In this document: in pieces, positions 1-7,327 of the stretch
How the letters are laid out: each line of letters opens with the position of its first letter
Position numbering within the stretch: position 1 is the first letter of the stretch
DNA from: an archaeon
GTDB taxonomy: Archaea; Nanobdellota; Nanobdellia; Pacearchaeales; GW2011-AR1
Assembly (NCBI GenBank): GCA_025453475.1
Contig: JALOQH010000015.1
Span: forward strand, 1 to 15,173
Length of the DNA: 15,173 nt
Direction: 5' to 3'
Translations under genes and position numbers: made by a program
The notes under the pieces: model-generated
The model's input: the letters and a program-made list of their open reading frames with translations, nothing else
Databases searched by the model: none
Told to the model about the DNA's origin: nothing

Positions 1-1062
1 ATGGGCAAGGTCAAGATGTCAAAATCCATCGGAAATGTAATCTCCCCTGCAGAGATTATTGCCAAATACGGGCGGGATTACCTTAGATATTATTTTGCCA
101 AGTTCTCGCGCGGCGAAGACTTCTCTTTCGAGGAGAAAGAAATCGGAGAGCTGCAGAAGATTGTTGCGATGATTCTCAATATAGACAGTTTTGTCAATCA
201 GATACAACCGGCAAAGAGCAGGGAAAAAATGAAGATTGAAGACAAATGGATAGAATCAAAATTCAACAACCTTGTCGCAGAAGTTACAAAGAGCTACGAT
301 TCATACAAATTCCATGAATCTGTTTTGAAGCTGGAAAGCTTCCTTATAAGTGATTTGTCAAGAACATATATCCAGATGATAAGGGAGAGAAGCGATGAGG
401 TATTTGATACGCTGAATCATATAAGGATGGGCGTGATAAAGATGTATGCGCCGGTTATGCCTCTCCTTGCGGAGACAATATGGCAGGAATTCAGAAAGAA
501 AAATCTCGTGAAAGAAGAATCAATCCACTTATCGGACTGGCCAAAAGTTGAAACGAAAAAAATAAACAAAAAACTTGAAGAAGAATTTGAGAAAGTTCTT
601 AAAATAATTGAGATGGGCATGGCTGCAAGAGACGAAGCTAAAGTTGGGTTGAGATGGCCTCTTGCCAAAATTGAGGTTTCTGCTGATTTTACACTGAATG
701 AAGAGCTTGAGAGCATAATTGCGAGACAATTGAATGTTAAGAAAGTTCAATTTAAGAAAGGCAAGGAAATGAAGGTTAAACTTGACACTAAAATCACGCC
801 AGAGCTTGAGGCAGAAGGATTTGCACGAGAGTTTGCGCGAAAGATACAATCTGAGAGAAAGAACGCGGGTTTGAAGAAAGGCGACATGATTAAGCTGAAA
901 GTCAAAACTGACAAGAAAACGAAAGAAATGCTTGCCCGGAATATTCACTTCTTACTGGAGAGAACAAATTCAGATAAATTGGACTTTGTCGACGACAAAA
1001 TGCCTGAAAAGTCGTTCAGCTTTGAGATTAAGGGCAAGCAGATAAGTGCCTTTTTTTCGTAA
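1..1062 (+). CDS. ileS: Isoleucyl-tRNA synthetase, C-terminal part (5' end outside window)
   Basis: Charges tRNA-Ile with isoleucine in the cytoplasm. The window opens just before the class I KMSKS signature (residues 6-10), which closes the catalytic Rossmann fold. The usual IleRS text follows: KYGRDYLRYYF, the anticodon-binding helical domain (roughly residues 80-175, with DLSRTYIQMIRER and a YAPVMPLLAETIW stretch), then the C-terminal region with an EFARKIQSERKNAGL segment typical of IleRS. The ATG at position 1 is an internal methionine, because the catalytic domain with its HIGH motif must lie upstream; about two thirds of the roughly 1000-residue protein is missing. The last codons overlap a T7 run (1051-1057) that could act as an archaeal terminator. 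ValRS and LeuRS share the fold, but the C-terminal signature favours IleRS. Confidence 0.9.
   Translation: MGKVKMSKSIGNVISPAEIIAKYGRDYLRYYFAKFSRGEDFSFEEKEIGELQKIVAMILNIDSFVNQIQPAKSREKMKIEDKWIESKFNNLVAEVTKSYDSYKFHESVLKLESFLISDLSRTYIQMIRERSDEVFDTLNHIRMGVIKMYAPVMPLLAETIWQEFRKKNLVKEESIHLSDWPKVETKKINKKLEEEFEKVLKIIEMGMAARDEAKVGLRWPLAKIEVSADFTLNEELESIIARQLNVKKVQFKKGKEMKVKLDTKITPELEAEGFAREFARKIQSERKNAGLKKGDMIKLKVKTDKKTKEMLARNIHFLLERTNSDKLDFVDDKMPEKSFSFEIKGKQISAFFS
1051..1057 (+). terminator. Poly-T run at the end of ileS
   Basis: Seven T in a row lie at the very end of the ileS reading frame, a few bases before its stop codon. Archaeal RNA polymerase commonly terminates at T-runs without a hairpin. 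The next gene has its own TATA box 33 nt downstream, which fits termination here. Confidence 0.4.
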
Positions 1063-1089
1063 TTTTCAAGAGACACACGAGCAAAAAGG

Positions 1090-1097
1090 TTTAAATA
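1090..1097 (+). promoter_or_regulatory. TATA box of the TrmB-family gene
   Basis: TTTAAATA is a strong archaeal TATA element. A start site about 25 nt downstream (near 1119-1122) would leave a leader of about 25 nt that contains the GAGG at 1136-1139, a possible ribosome binding site 6 nt before the ATG. Confidence 0.65.
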
Positions 1098-1145
1098 GTA
1101 GAAAGATTTAAAATGTTCAAGAGGGATTAAATAAAGAGGACAAAG

Positions 1146-1973
1146 ATGATAATCAAGGAAGAATTTCTTAGCAGATTAAGGAAGATTTTTGACTTGAACC
1201 ACTATGAGGCAAGGGTTTGTACCGCATTATTATCCAGAGGCGTGTCTACTGCGGGCGAATTAAGCAACATTTCTGATGTTCCAAGAAGCAGGACATACGA
1301 TATTTTAGAGTCACTTGAGAAAAAAGGATTTATTGTAATGAAAATCGGCAAGCCAATCAAGTTTGTCGCATTAAAACCAGAGGAAGTTGTTGAGAGAGTC
1401 AAGAAAAACCTTATTGTCGGCGCTCACGAAAAGAGCAAAAGGCTTGAGCAATTGAAGGGCGATGAGGTTCTTGATGAGCTTAACTCGCTCTTCACAAATG
1501 GAGTCAAGTTTGTAGAGCCTTCGGACTTGTCTGGCAGTCTTCGCGGCAGACAGAATGTCTACAATCATCTTGATATGATGGTAAGGGGCGCTGAGAAGAG
1601 CATTGTTATCACAACAACTGCAGATGGATTGAACAGAAAGATGGAAGTTCTTATGCCTGTTTTTGAAAAGGCAAAAAAGAGGGGCGTTTCTATAAAGATT
1701 GCTGCTCCAATAACTTCTGAGAACTACAAGGTTGCTAAAGATTTATCAAAAGTTGCAGAAGTAAAGGATTTGAGCGGATTTGGGCTAAAGGGAAGATTTG
1801 TTGTGGTTGATTCTGAGCAGCTTTTATTCATGCTTTTGGATGACAAGACAGTTCATCCGAACTATGATGTTGGTGTCTGGTTGTCAACAGACTTCTTCGC
1901 AAAGTCAATTGAGCAGATGTTTGATGTTGCCTGGGGCAGTTTCACGCCTCTCGCAAAAGTAAAGGTCAAGTAA
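1146..1973 (+). CDS. TrmB-family transcriptional regulator
   Basis: A 275-residue protein of TrmB length and layout. An N-terminal winged helix-turn-helix (about residues 8-75) includes the NISDVPRSRTYDILESLEKKG recognition region, the most conserved part of the family. A short charged linker (about 80-112) follows, then a C-terminal phospholipase-D-like/TrmB effector domain (about 115-268). Members bind promoter DNA and often sense sugars; well-studied ones regulate sugar transport and central carbon metabolism. Here the gene is alone, with its own TATA box and a GAGG before the ATG, and no sugar transporter or glycolytic gene is adjacent, so neither effector nor targets can be named. Confidence 0.85.
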   Translation: MIIKEEFLSRLRKIFDLNHYEARVCTALLSRGVSTAGELSNISDVPRSRTYDILESLEKKGFIVMKIGKPIKFVALKPEEVVERVKKNLIVGAHEKSKRLEQLKGDEVLDELNSLFTNGVKFVEPSDLSGSLRGRQNVYNHLDMMVRGAEKSIVITTTADGLNRKMEVLMPVFEKAKKRGVSIKIAAPITSENYKVAKDLSKVAEVKDLSGFGLKGRFVVVDSEQLLFMLLDDKTVHPNYDVGVWLSTDFFAKSIEQMFDVAWGSFTPLAKVKVK

Positions 1974-1996
1974 TTTTCTATTCTATCACATAAAAG

Positions 1997-2003
1997 CTTA
2001 TAA
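1997..2003 (+). promoter_or_regulatory. TATA box, leaderless-type promoter of the 122-aa gene
   Basis: CTTATAA is centred about 26 nt before the ATG at 2026, so transcription should begin at or within a base or two of the start codon. No Shine-Dalgarno sequence is seen. Confidence 0.55.
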
Positions 2004-2025
2004 TTCGAATTTTAATGAATTTTCT

Positions 2026-2394
2026 ATGAATCTTGACGGACTTGCAGAATTTCTGATTAAGAAAGAGCAGGAAATAAAAGAAGAGCTTAAAGAAAGAACC
2101 AGAGCCTTATCGTTGCAGGACGTTACAAGGGAAATCAAACTTGAACCAAGGTCCTGCGATTATGAGGATTTTAAGGATGGAGATACCCTGCAGTTTAATG
2201 TAGGCAAGAATTACGGGCATCCTTGCGCTTTTTACCATGTCGAACTTTACAGAGAGGTGCTAGTTCTTGAGACATTTGGTCCCAGGAGAGTTATTGTTAG
2301 TTTTAGAGGCAAGAAAGTCGAGGATTTTTATAAAAAGCTGTCTGCAGCAATTATTAAGGCACAGGAAGAGGGCGCCCACAAACTGCCTTTTTGA
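2026..2394 (+). CDS. Conserved-looking hypothetical protein, 122 aa
   Basis: I do not recognise this family. Residues 1-30 are highly charged and probably helical (KKEQEIKEELKERTRAL). The middle, about residues 45-95, looks like an alternating beta-rich domain with several aromatic residues and a GPRRVIVSFRG strand, and a C-terminal amphipathic helix follows. There is no signal peptide or membrane segment, so it is probably cytoplasmic. The start is supported by a TATA box placed for a leaderless transcript. It lies between a TrmB regulator and a TatD nuclease, each with its own promoter signal, so the context suggests no function. Confidence 0.7.
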   Translation: MNLDGLAEFLIKKEQEIKEELKERTRALSLQDVTREIKLEPRSCDYEDFKDGDTLQFNVGKNYGHPCAFYHVELYREVLVLETFGPRRVIVSFRGKKVEDFYKKLSAAIIKAQEEGAHKLPF

Positions 2395-2398
2395 TAAA

Positions 2399-2406
2399 GT
2401 TTAAAG
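2399..2406 (+). promoter_or_regulatory. TATA box of the TatD-family gene
   Basis: GTTTAAAG lies just after the stop of the upstream gene. Its centre is about 20 nt from the ATG at 2423 and about 26 nt from the second in-frame ATG at 2429. If the transcript is leaderless, the later start fits better. Confidence 0.5.
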
Positions 2407-2422
2407 GGACACTATCTCTCCT

Positions 2423-3184
2423 ATGGACATGTACATAGACATTCATGCGCACCTTGATTTTTTTGACGAGAAGAAGATAGCTTCTGCTGTTGAAAATGCA
2501 AAAAAGGCAGGTGTTGGGCTTATTGTTAATGCAGGAATATCCCCGGAGAGAACCAAGAAAACACTCGAGATAATGAAGAAATACCCGAACATTGTCAAAG
2601 GCTCGTTTGGAATTTATCCTGTTGAAATGCTTGATTTATCTCCAGAAGACGTGGATGAACAGTTTAAGCTCATTAGAAAATTACACGCAGAAGGCAAGGT
2701 TATTGCTATCGGAGAGGTTGGAATGGATATGAAAGAGGGGCGGGAGCTCGAGAAACAGAAGAGGAATTTTGAGAGATTCGTTGCTCTTGCTCTAGAGCTG
2801 GATTTGCCGATTGTTGTACACTCGAGAAAGGCAGAAGCTGAATGCATCGAAATTCTTGAGAAGTTAAAAGCGAAGAAAGTGGTTATGCACTGCTTTTCCG
2901 GGAAATCACTGCTTATTGAACGAGTTTCCAGGAATAAATGGTTCTTTTCTATTCCTGCAAACATAAAGTTCTCAGAGCATTTCCAGAAACTTGTGAAGAA
3001 AGTTGATATTTCCCAGCTATTGTGTGAGACAGACACGCCGTTTCTGCATCCGGACAAGTTAAAGGATAATGAGCCGGCGAATGTGGTTGAAAGCTACAAA
3101 AAGATTGCTGAAATAAAGGGAATTTCTCTCGGGGAGTGCGAGAAGATGATCGAGGAAAACTATAAAAGAGTATTTGAGTTGTAA
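2423..3184 (+). CDS. TatD-family metal-dependent hydrolase (putative DNase)
   Basis: A 253-residue TIM-barrel metallohydrolase of normal TatD length, predicted to hydrolyse nucleic acid phosphodiester bonds in the cytoplasm using two metal ions. The metal-ligand motifs are in order: IDIHAHLDF (H8, H10), GEVGMD (E98), VVHSRKAE (H133), VMHCFSG (H156) and CETDTPFLHPD (D204). Nothing is missing. The ATG at 2423 gives MDMYIDIHAHL; the ATG at 2429 gives MYIDIHAHL, closer to the family's usual start and better spaced from the TATA box. TatD proteins are linked to 3'-5' DNase activity and repair in other organisms, but the substrate here is unproven. The next gene begins 5 nt after the stop and may be co-transcribed. 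Confidence 0.88.
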   Translation: MDMYIDIHAHLDFFDEKKIASAVENAKKAGVGLIVNAGISPERTKKTLEIMKKYPNIVKGSFGIYPVEMLDLSPEDVDEQFKLIRKLHAEGKVIAIGEVGMDMKEGRELEKQKRNFERFVALALELDLPIVVHSRKAEAECIEILEKLKAKKVVMHCFSGKSLLIERVSRNKWFFSIPANIKFSEHFQKLVKKVDISQLLCETDTPFLHPDKLKDNEPANVVESYKKIAEIKGISLGECEKMIEENYKRVFEL

Positions 3185-3189
3185 TAAGA

Positions 3190-3684
3190 ATGAAAAAGTG
3201 GGTGTGGATTGGAATAATTGCGGCTGTTGTTTTGTTCATTGGAATCGGATTATTCTATGCTGAAAGAAGCAATATTTCCGGGCAGGCTGTAAGGGCAAGC
3301 AGTGCTGCGCTGCCGACAAAGCCTGTTGCGATAACTTACAGCAACATTGAGAACTACCTGTCCCAAACACCCATGGTGAAAGCAGTTCCGTCCAATGGCG
3401 TGATAATGCTGAAATTCTTCAATTTTGACAGAGGATACAGAGAATGGGAGAAATCATATGTCATAAAGACAGGAAGCGCGAAGGAAGGATTTGCAGCTGA
3501 CCCGGATATTCTCCTGACATTGCATTCAAAATACCTACAAGAGATGAACACCAATAACTTCTGCAGCGTGATAAAGAAGGCGAATGCTGCTGGAGATTTG
3601 GGATTTGAGAGCCCATTATCCACATTAAAGCTCTCCTGGAAGTTCAGAAGCCTTTCCAGCTACAGAGATTGCTTCGGTTTTTAG
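3190..3684 (+). CDS. Membrane-anchored hypothetical protein, 164 aa
   Basis: The N-terminus (MKKWVWIGIIAAVVLFIGIG) is a short positive stretch followed by one hydrophobic helix at about residues 4-24, so the protein is probably a signal-anchored or secreted envelope protein. The outer part, about 30-164, has no motif I can name. Residues about 85-145 contain a lysine/glycine-rich stretch, then a DPDILLTLHSKYLQEM segment faintly like SCP2-type or other small alpha/beta domains, a resemblance too weak to use. Two cysteines could pair outside the cell. The start is 5 nt after the TatD stop with no separate promoter seen, so it may share that transcript, though its location suggests it belongs with the envelope genes downstream. 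Confidence 0.65.
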   Translation: MKKWVWIGIIAAVVLFIGIGLFYAERSNISGQAVRASSAALPTKPVAITYSNIENYLSQTPMVKAVPSNGVIMLKFFNFDRGYREWEKSYVIKTGSAKEGFAADPDILLTLHSKYLQEMNTNNFCSVIKKANAAGDLGFESPLSTLKLSWKFRSLSSYRDCFGF

Positions 3685-3696
3685 GATATATTAAAC

Positions 3697-3704
3697 CTTA
3701 AAAA
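3697..3704 (+). promoter_or_regulatory. TATA box of the Cys-rich protein/subtilase operon
   Basis: CTTAAAAA is centred about 26 nt before the ATG at 3726, consistent with a leaderless transcript. No other promoter is evident before the subtilase at 4066, so this element probably drives both genes. Confidence 0.45.
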
Positions 3705-3725
3705 AGGCAGAATTCTATTATATGC

Positions 3726-4064
3726 ATGGATAAAAAGTGGTGGATTATCTCTGCGATAATTGTAGCAGCTATTGCAGTTGCTGTTGTTTTATCTGTAAAT
3801 TATGGGGCCAAACAAGACGATAATACTAAGCCTGCCATAAGCAAAGGAGATGTGCCTGGGGATACAACTAATCTGGACTGCCAGCAAGACAGCGACTGTG
3901 TTCCCAATGCCTGCTGTCACCCCAAGGCTTGCACTAACAAAGAAAATGCTCCCGGATGCAGGGGAATAATGTGCACAATGAACTGCGAGCCAGAAACACT
4001 TGACTGCGGACAGGGCTCATGTAAATGTGAGAACAATCTTTGCGTAGCAAGATTCAACCAGTAA
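3726..4064 (+). CDS. Membrane-anchored cysteine-rich protein (eight-cysteine-cluster-like)
   Basis: A 112-residue protein with one N-terminal hydrophobic helix (about residues 6-24), a flexible linker, and a compact domain from residue 51 holding 12 cysteines (52, 58, 63, 64, 69, 78, 83, 87, 94, 99, 101, 106). The text DSDCVPNACCHP and TLDCGQGSC resembles the small 'eight-cysteine-cluster' family seen in archaeal and bacterial genomes; the C-D-x-D-C...CC...C spacing also recalls eukaryotic WAP-type protease inhibitors, though homology is not shown. The domain should be extracellular and disulfide-bonded, or metal-binding. Its stop is 1 nt before the start of a secreted subtilase, so the two are almost certainly co-expressed. 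A role as inhibitor, chaperone or substrate of that protease is a guess from context. Confidence 0.75.
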   Translation: MDKKWWIISAIIVAAIAVAVVLSVNYGAKQDDNTKPAISKGDVPGDTTNLDCQQDSDCVPNACCHPKACTNKENAPGCRGIMCTMNCEPETLDCGQGSCKCENNLCVARFNQ

Positions 4065-4065
4065 A

Positions 4066-7050
4066 ATGAAAAAATATCTGCCAATATTGATTGTAGCAAC
4101 GTTGCTAATTCTGTCAATAATAACAATAAGTGCGAAGGATGAGGGTTCTGGAAAATTAAAAATCGCCCAAGAAGTGACTGAAGAACTGCAAAAAGAAGGA
4201 AAGGCGCGGGTTATTGTTGTTATGAAGGATTCTGCAAACAGCAAATCTGGCAAAGAGAAGCGGGAACTATCAATACAAAACATCGGCGAAGAGAGAGTAA
4301 GGCACAAATTTGAGTCCATGAATGCGTTTTCAGCATCACTCACGGAGAAAGAGATTGAAAAACTGCAGAAGGATAATAATGTGGAAAGTGTTTATTACGA
4401 CAGACCTGTAAGCATCTCTTTGCAGGAATCTGTTCCTTTGATAAATGCGACAAGAACGTGGAAATTGCAAAGCTCTGGATTAAACCTCACAGGAAAAGGG
4501 CAGACGATTTGCATTATTGACACCGGCGTTGATTACACGCATCCTGACTTGGGGAATTGCACACCTGCGCAGCAGACACAAACAGGGAATAATGAGAGCT
4601 ATGTGCTCGAATCTGTGCATAACTATGCGGATAACTTTGACTATACCTGGAATATTACAAGACCAGGATTTACAAATATCTCTGTGCATTTCAGAAATAT
4701 CAGCATGGAGTGCGTCTATGACTATCTCTATGTTCTGAACGGAGAGGGCAGGATTGTTGCGACTTATTCCTGTGGGGGTTATATTAATGGGACATGGAGC
4801 CCGACTGTTTCTGGAGATACAATCTACATCAGATTAAAGAGTGATGTGAGTGTAACTGATTATGGATTTTATATTGACTATGTGCTTAATGGGACAACCA
4901 ACATGACATATGACTGGAGTAAATGCTCAAAAGTAATCGGAGGGTGGGACATGTATAATTACGATCCTGACCCTAGGGACGACCATGGGCATGGGACACA
5001 TTGTGCTGGAATCGCTGCTGGAAATGGAACAATAAATGGGGTTGCTCCTGAAGCGAAGGTTATTGCATTGAAGGCGCTTGGTTCTGACGGGAACGGAGCG
5101 ACTGGAGACATTGCTGCGGGAATAGAATGGTGCACAAACAACAGCGCAAGATACAACATTTCTGTTATCAGCATGAGTCTTGGCGGAGGATTAAACTCGA
5201 CATATTGTGATACGAGCGATACAGTTAGCGCTGCTGCTATAAATGCAGCGACTGCGAAGAATATCTCCGTTGTTATCGCTGCTGGAAATGACGGGAGCAC
5301 AACGCAGATATCCTACCCTGCATGCGTGCAGAATGCAATTCCTGTGGGGAGCATCCAGAAAAATGATGCAACAATAAATTATAACAGGAACGCTCTTGTC
5401 CAGCTGCTTGCTCCGGGAGTTAGCATAAATTCTACAAAGAGCGGCGGGGGATATATTCTGGAAAGCGGGACATCTATGGCAACGCCGCACGTTGCCGGGG
5501 CATTTGCCATCATTAATGAGTATCTTGCCCTGACTGGGCGAACAAAGACTCCGCAGGAGATTGAAAGCGTGCTAAATGCCACGGGAAAGAGGATATACGA
5601 CTCTGCTAATGGGCTGAATTTCTCGAGAATAAATGTCTATGATGCGATTATCTCTTTGGACAATGTTCCTCCCAATATTAGTCTGATTTCTCCTGCAAGC
5701 GGCTTGTTGAATAGCTCGCAGAGCCTGAATTACACGTTCAGGTGCAATATCTCTGATATGAGTGTTAAGAACCTGACTTTGTTTGTCTGGAACTATTCGC
5801 AGGTTTACAATACGACATTTAGGGCTCTATCTGGAATAAATGGAACACTCGAAGCCAATATTACAAATCTTCAGGAGAATAGTTATGAATGGAATTGCCT
5901 TGGGTACGATGAGAAAGGAAATGCTGCATGGGCCTCTTCAAACTACACATTTGCGAATGATTTGACTCCACCATCTATTTTAATCATTTCACCAACGAAT
6001 AGATTTTATAATAATCAAACTGTCCTGGTGAATCTAACTTCTTCTGGAGCAAACAATACTTGGTTCTTCAATGGAACTGCAAATGTGACTTATAGTGTAC
6101 CAATTTATGTTACTTTCAATGGAACAAGCAATACATTAATTGTTTACGCGAACGATAGCGTTGGCAATCTAAACAGCACGAATGTGACATTTAGAATAGA
6201 CACTACCTCTCCCAACGTTACCCTCATCTCTCCTGATGAAGGATATTCTGCAACAGGAACAACAACTGTTTCCTTCCAGTATAATGTCTCAGATAATCTG
6301 AATTTGACTTCCTGTGCATTGATTATGAATGGCGCGATTATTGCTTACAATTCCAGCAATGTTACAAATGGGACGAATGCCATATCAAGCAATATCGGGG
6401 TTGGAAGCTATACCTGGAGAATTAATTGCACAGATGAAGCTGGAAACATTGGAAACTCAAGTTCAAGAAGCATGACCATAAATGCCACTGATGACGGAGA
6501 TGGCGGCGGTGGCGGTGGAGGGGGCGGCGGTGGCGGTGGTGGCGCATCAGTATTCAATGTAAACTCAATAATCCAGCCGCACACGCAGGATATGAAGAAA
6601 GGCGACAAAATAAAGTTCAGAATAACCAACGTCAGCCATAGCATTACTCTTGACACGCTGGGCGATGGTTTCGCAGCAATAACAATCAGAAGCAATGAAA
6701 AAAAACTAACTCTTAGGGTTGGTGAAGAAGTAAAATTGAACTTAAGCTCGGCAGATTATTATGACCTTGCTGTAAAGCTTGAAAGCATTGCAAACAAGAC
6801 AGCAGAAATAACAATACGGGAGATTGACGAGCTGATAAAGAACGTTGAGATTAAAACAACAGAGGGTGGAGCAGAGAAAGAATATCCCCTGCAAGATGGC
6901 TTTGAGAAGAACACAACTGCAACAGCAGATGCAGAAGAAGATGGCTCCAAAACTGCAGTTATAATAAGCTTAATTATCACTCTCGCAATATTCATGGTTA
7001 TTGGCATTGTTCTGCTTCTGAGAAAGTACTGGCACCATAAAGGACTTTAA
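4066..7050 (+). CDS. Cell-surface subtilisin-like serine protease with CUB-like insertion, Ig-like repeats and C-terminal anchor
   Basis: A 994-residue secreted S8 peptidase. Order: signal peptide (hydrophobic about 5-22); inhibitor-I9-like propeptide (about 28-110); catalytic domain (about 140-525) with Asp152 in DTGVDYTHPDL, His309 in HGHGTHCAG, oxyanion Asn408 in AAGND and Ser470 in SGTSMATPHVAGA, so the triad is complete. The Asp-His gap is 157 residues, far above that of classic subtilisins, because a domain at about 181-276 is inserted; its YDYLYVLNG and GDTIYIRLKSD strands look like a CUB domain. Three Ig-like repeats follow (about 530-808) with about 28 N-x-S/T sequons, then 14 glycines (813-826), a beta-rich module, and a membrane helix (963-985) with a short basic tail. 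It probably acts on extracellular proteins while anchored. It starts 1 nt after the Cys-rich gene. Confidence 0.92.
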   Translation: MKKYLPILIVATLLILSIITISAKDEGSGKLKIAQEVTEELQKEGKARVIVVMKDSANSKSGKEKRELSIQNIGEERVRHKFESMNAFSASLTEKEIEKLQKDNNVESVYYDRPVSISLQESVPLINATRTWKLQSSGLNLTGKGQTICIIDTGVDYTHPDLGNCTPAQQTQTGNNESYVLESVHNYADNFDYTWNITRPGFTNISVHFRNISMECVYDYLYVLNGEGRIVATYSCGGYINGTWSPTVSGDTIYIRLKSDVSVTDYGFYIDYVLNGTTNMTYDWSKCSKVIGGWDMYNYDPDPRDDHGHGTHCAGIAAGNGTINGVAPEAKVIALKALGSDGNGATGDIAAGIEWCTNNSARYNISVISMSLGGGLNSTYCDTSDTVSAAAINAATAKNISVVIAAGNDGSTTQISYPACVQNAIPVGSIQKNDATINYNRNALVQLLAPGVSINSTKSGGGYILESGTSMATPHVAGAFAIINEYLALTGRTKTPQEIESVLNATGKRIYDSANGLNFSRINVYDAIISLDNVPPNISLISPASGLLNSSQSLNYTFRCNISDMSVKNLTLFVWNYSQVYNTTFRALSGINGTLEANITNLQENSYEWNCLGYDEKGNAAWASSNYTFANDLTPPSILIISPTNRFYNNQTVLVNLTSSGANNTWFFNGTANVTYSVPIYVTFNGTSNTLIVYANDSVGNLNSTNVTFRIDTTSPNVTLISPDEGYSATGTTTVSFQYNVSDNLNLTSCALIMNGAIIAYNSSNVTNGTNAISSNIGVGSYTWRINCTDEAGNIGNSSSRSMTINATDDGDGGGGGGGGGGGGGGASVFNVNSIIQPHTQDMKKGDKIKFRITNVSHSITLDTLGDGFAAITIRSNEKKLTLRVGEEVKLNLSSADYYDLAVKLESIANKTAEITIREIDELIKNVEIKTTEGGAEKEYPLQDGFEKNTTATADAEEDGSKTAVIISLIITLAIFMVIGIVLLLRKYWHHKGL
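6502..6543 (+). repeat. Poly-glycine linker tract inside the subtilase gene
   Basis: Fourteen consecutive GGN codons encode Gly813-Gly826, joining the Ig-like repeats to the membrane-proximal module. Codon choice is mixed (GGC, GGT, GGA, GGG), so this is an interrupted GGN tract rather than a perfect microsatellite. It should act as a flexible linker and could vary in length between strains. Confidence 0.85.
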
Positions 7051-7076
7051 AATTATTTTTGATTTGCTCTAGAATT

Positions 7077-7149
7077 ATTCTCGACTCATTCTTGTCTTGG
7101 GGCTTCTCGTTTGCGAACTGCGAGCCCCAATCCTACGATGAGCGAGAAT
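7077..7149. repeat. Large imperfect inverted repeat between subtilase and tRNA-Leu
   Basis: Outer arms 7077-7089 and 7138-7149 pair over 12 bp with one bulged A (7084). Inner arms 7097-7104 (TTGGGGCT) and 7123-7130 (AGCCCCAA) pair perfectly over 8 bp. The two stems are separated by 7-nt strands on each side (7090-7096 and 7131-7137), giving a symmetric internal loop, with an 18-nt apical region. The outer right arm ends on the discriminator base of the minus-strand tRNA gene. It could be a bidirectional terminator between convergent genes, a tRNA 3' trailer structure or a small RNA. I cannot assign it to a known family. Confidence 0.75.
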
Positions 7150-7232
7150 GTGGGTGCTAGGATTCGAACCTAGGTAAGCACTAAGCTAACAGCTCTTGAG
7201 GCTGTCCCATTTAACCACTCTGGCACACCCAC
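7149..7232 (-). tRNA. tRNA-Leu (anticodon CAA)
   Basis: An 84-nt class II tRNA. The acceptor stem pairs perfectly over 7 bp (5' GTGGGTG with 3' CACCCAC), with discriminator A at 7149. The anticodon stem is ACAGC/GCTGT with loop CTCAAGA, so the anticodon is CAA, reading UUG. A long variable arm and a T-arm CTAGG-TTCGAAT-CCTAG are present, as expected for leucine. The 3' CCA is not encoded, as in many archaea. No intron is seen. A TATA element sits about 28 nt upstream on the minus strand. No T-run follows the gene within about 100 nt; transcription instead runs into the inverted repeat. Confidence 0.95.
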
Positions 7233-7255
7233 GTAAAACTAGTAAATATGAAGGA

Positions 7256-7263
7256 GTTTTAAA
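7256..7263 (-). promoter_or_regulatory. TATA box of tRNA-Leu
   Basis: On the minus strand this reads CTTTAAAAC, centred about 28 nt before the tRNA 5' end at 7232. It lies back to back with the 5S rRNA TATA box, forming a compact divergent promoter pair. Confidence 0.55.
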
Positions 7264-7298
7264 GGTTATTATGAACAGAGCTATCGGAAATCATAATG

Positions 7299-7306
7299 TT
7301 TATAAA
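7299..7306 (+). promoter_or_regulatory. TATA box of the 5S rRNA gene
   Basis: TTTATAAA matches the archaeal TATA consensus and is centred 25-26 nt before the inferred 5S rRNA 5' end at 7328, the spacing expected for a start at the mature end. Confidence 0.65.
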
Positions 7307-7327
7307 GCTGTAATATTCGGTATTTTT

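Noticed and set aside
1..3. ATG at the first base as the true start of a 353-aa protein
   Set aside because: It lies a few codons before the KMSKS motif of a class I tRNA synthetase, so it is internal to ileS and the gene begins outside the window.
6408..6695. Minus-strand ORF with a long poly-proline run
   Set aside because: The prolines are the reverse complement of the subtilase glycine codons; it is a shadow of that gene.
7077..7149. C/D-box or H/ACA guide RNA as a firm call for the hairpin
   Set aside because: Only a one-mismatch C-like element (CGATGA) with no D box is present, and neither strand has a convincing ANA box 3' of the outer stem.
7149..7232. tRNA-Leu as an integration site for a mobile element
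   Set aside because: No second copy of the tRNA 3' end, no integrase and no phage or plasmid genes occur in the window.
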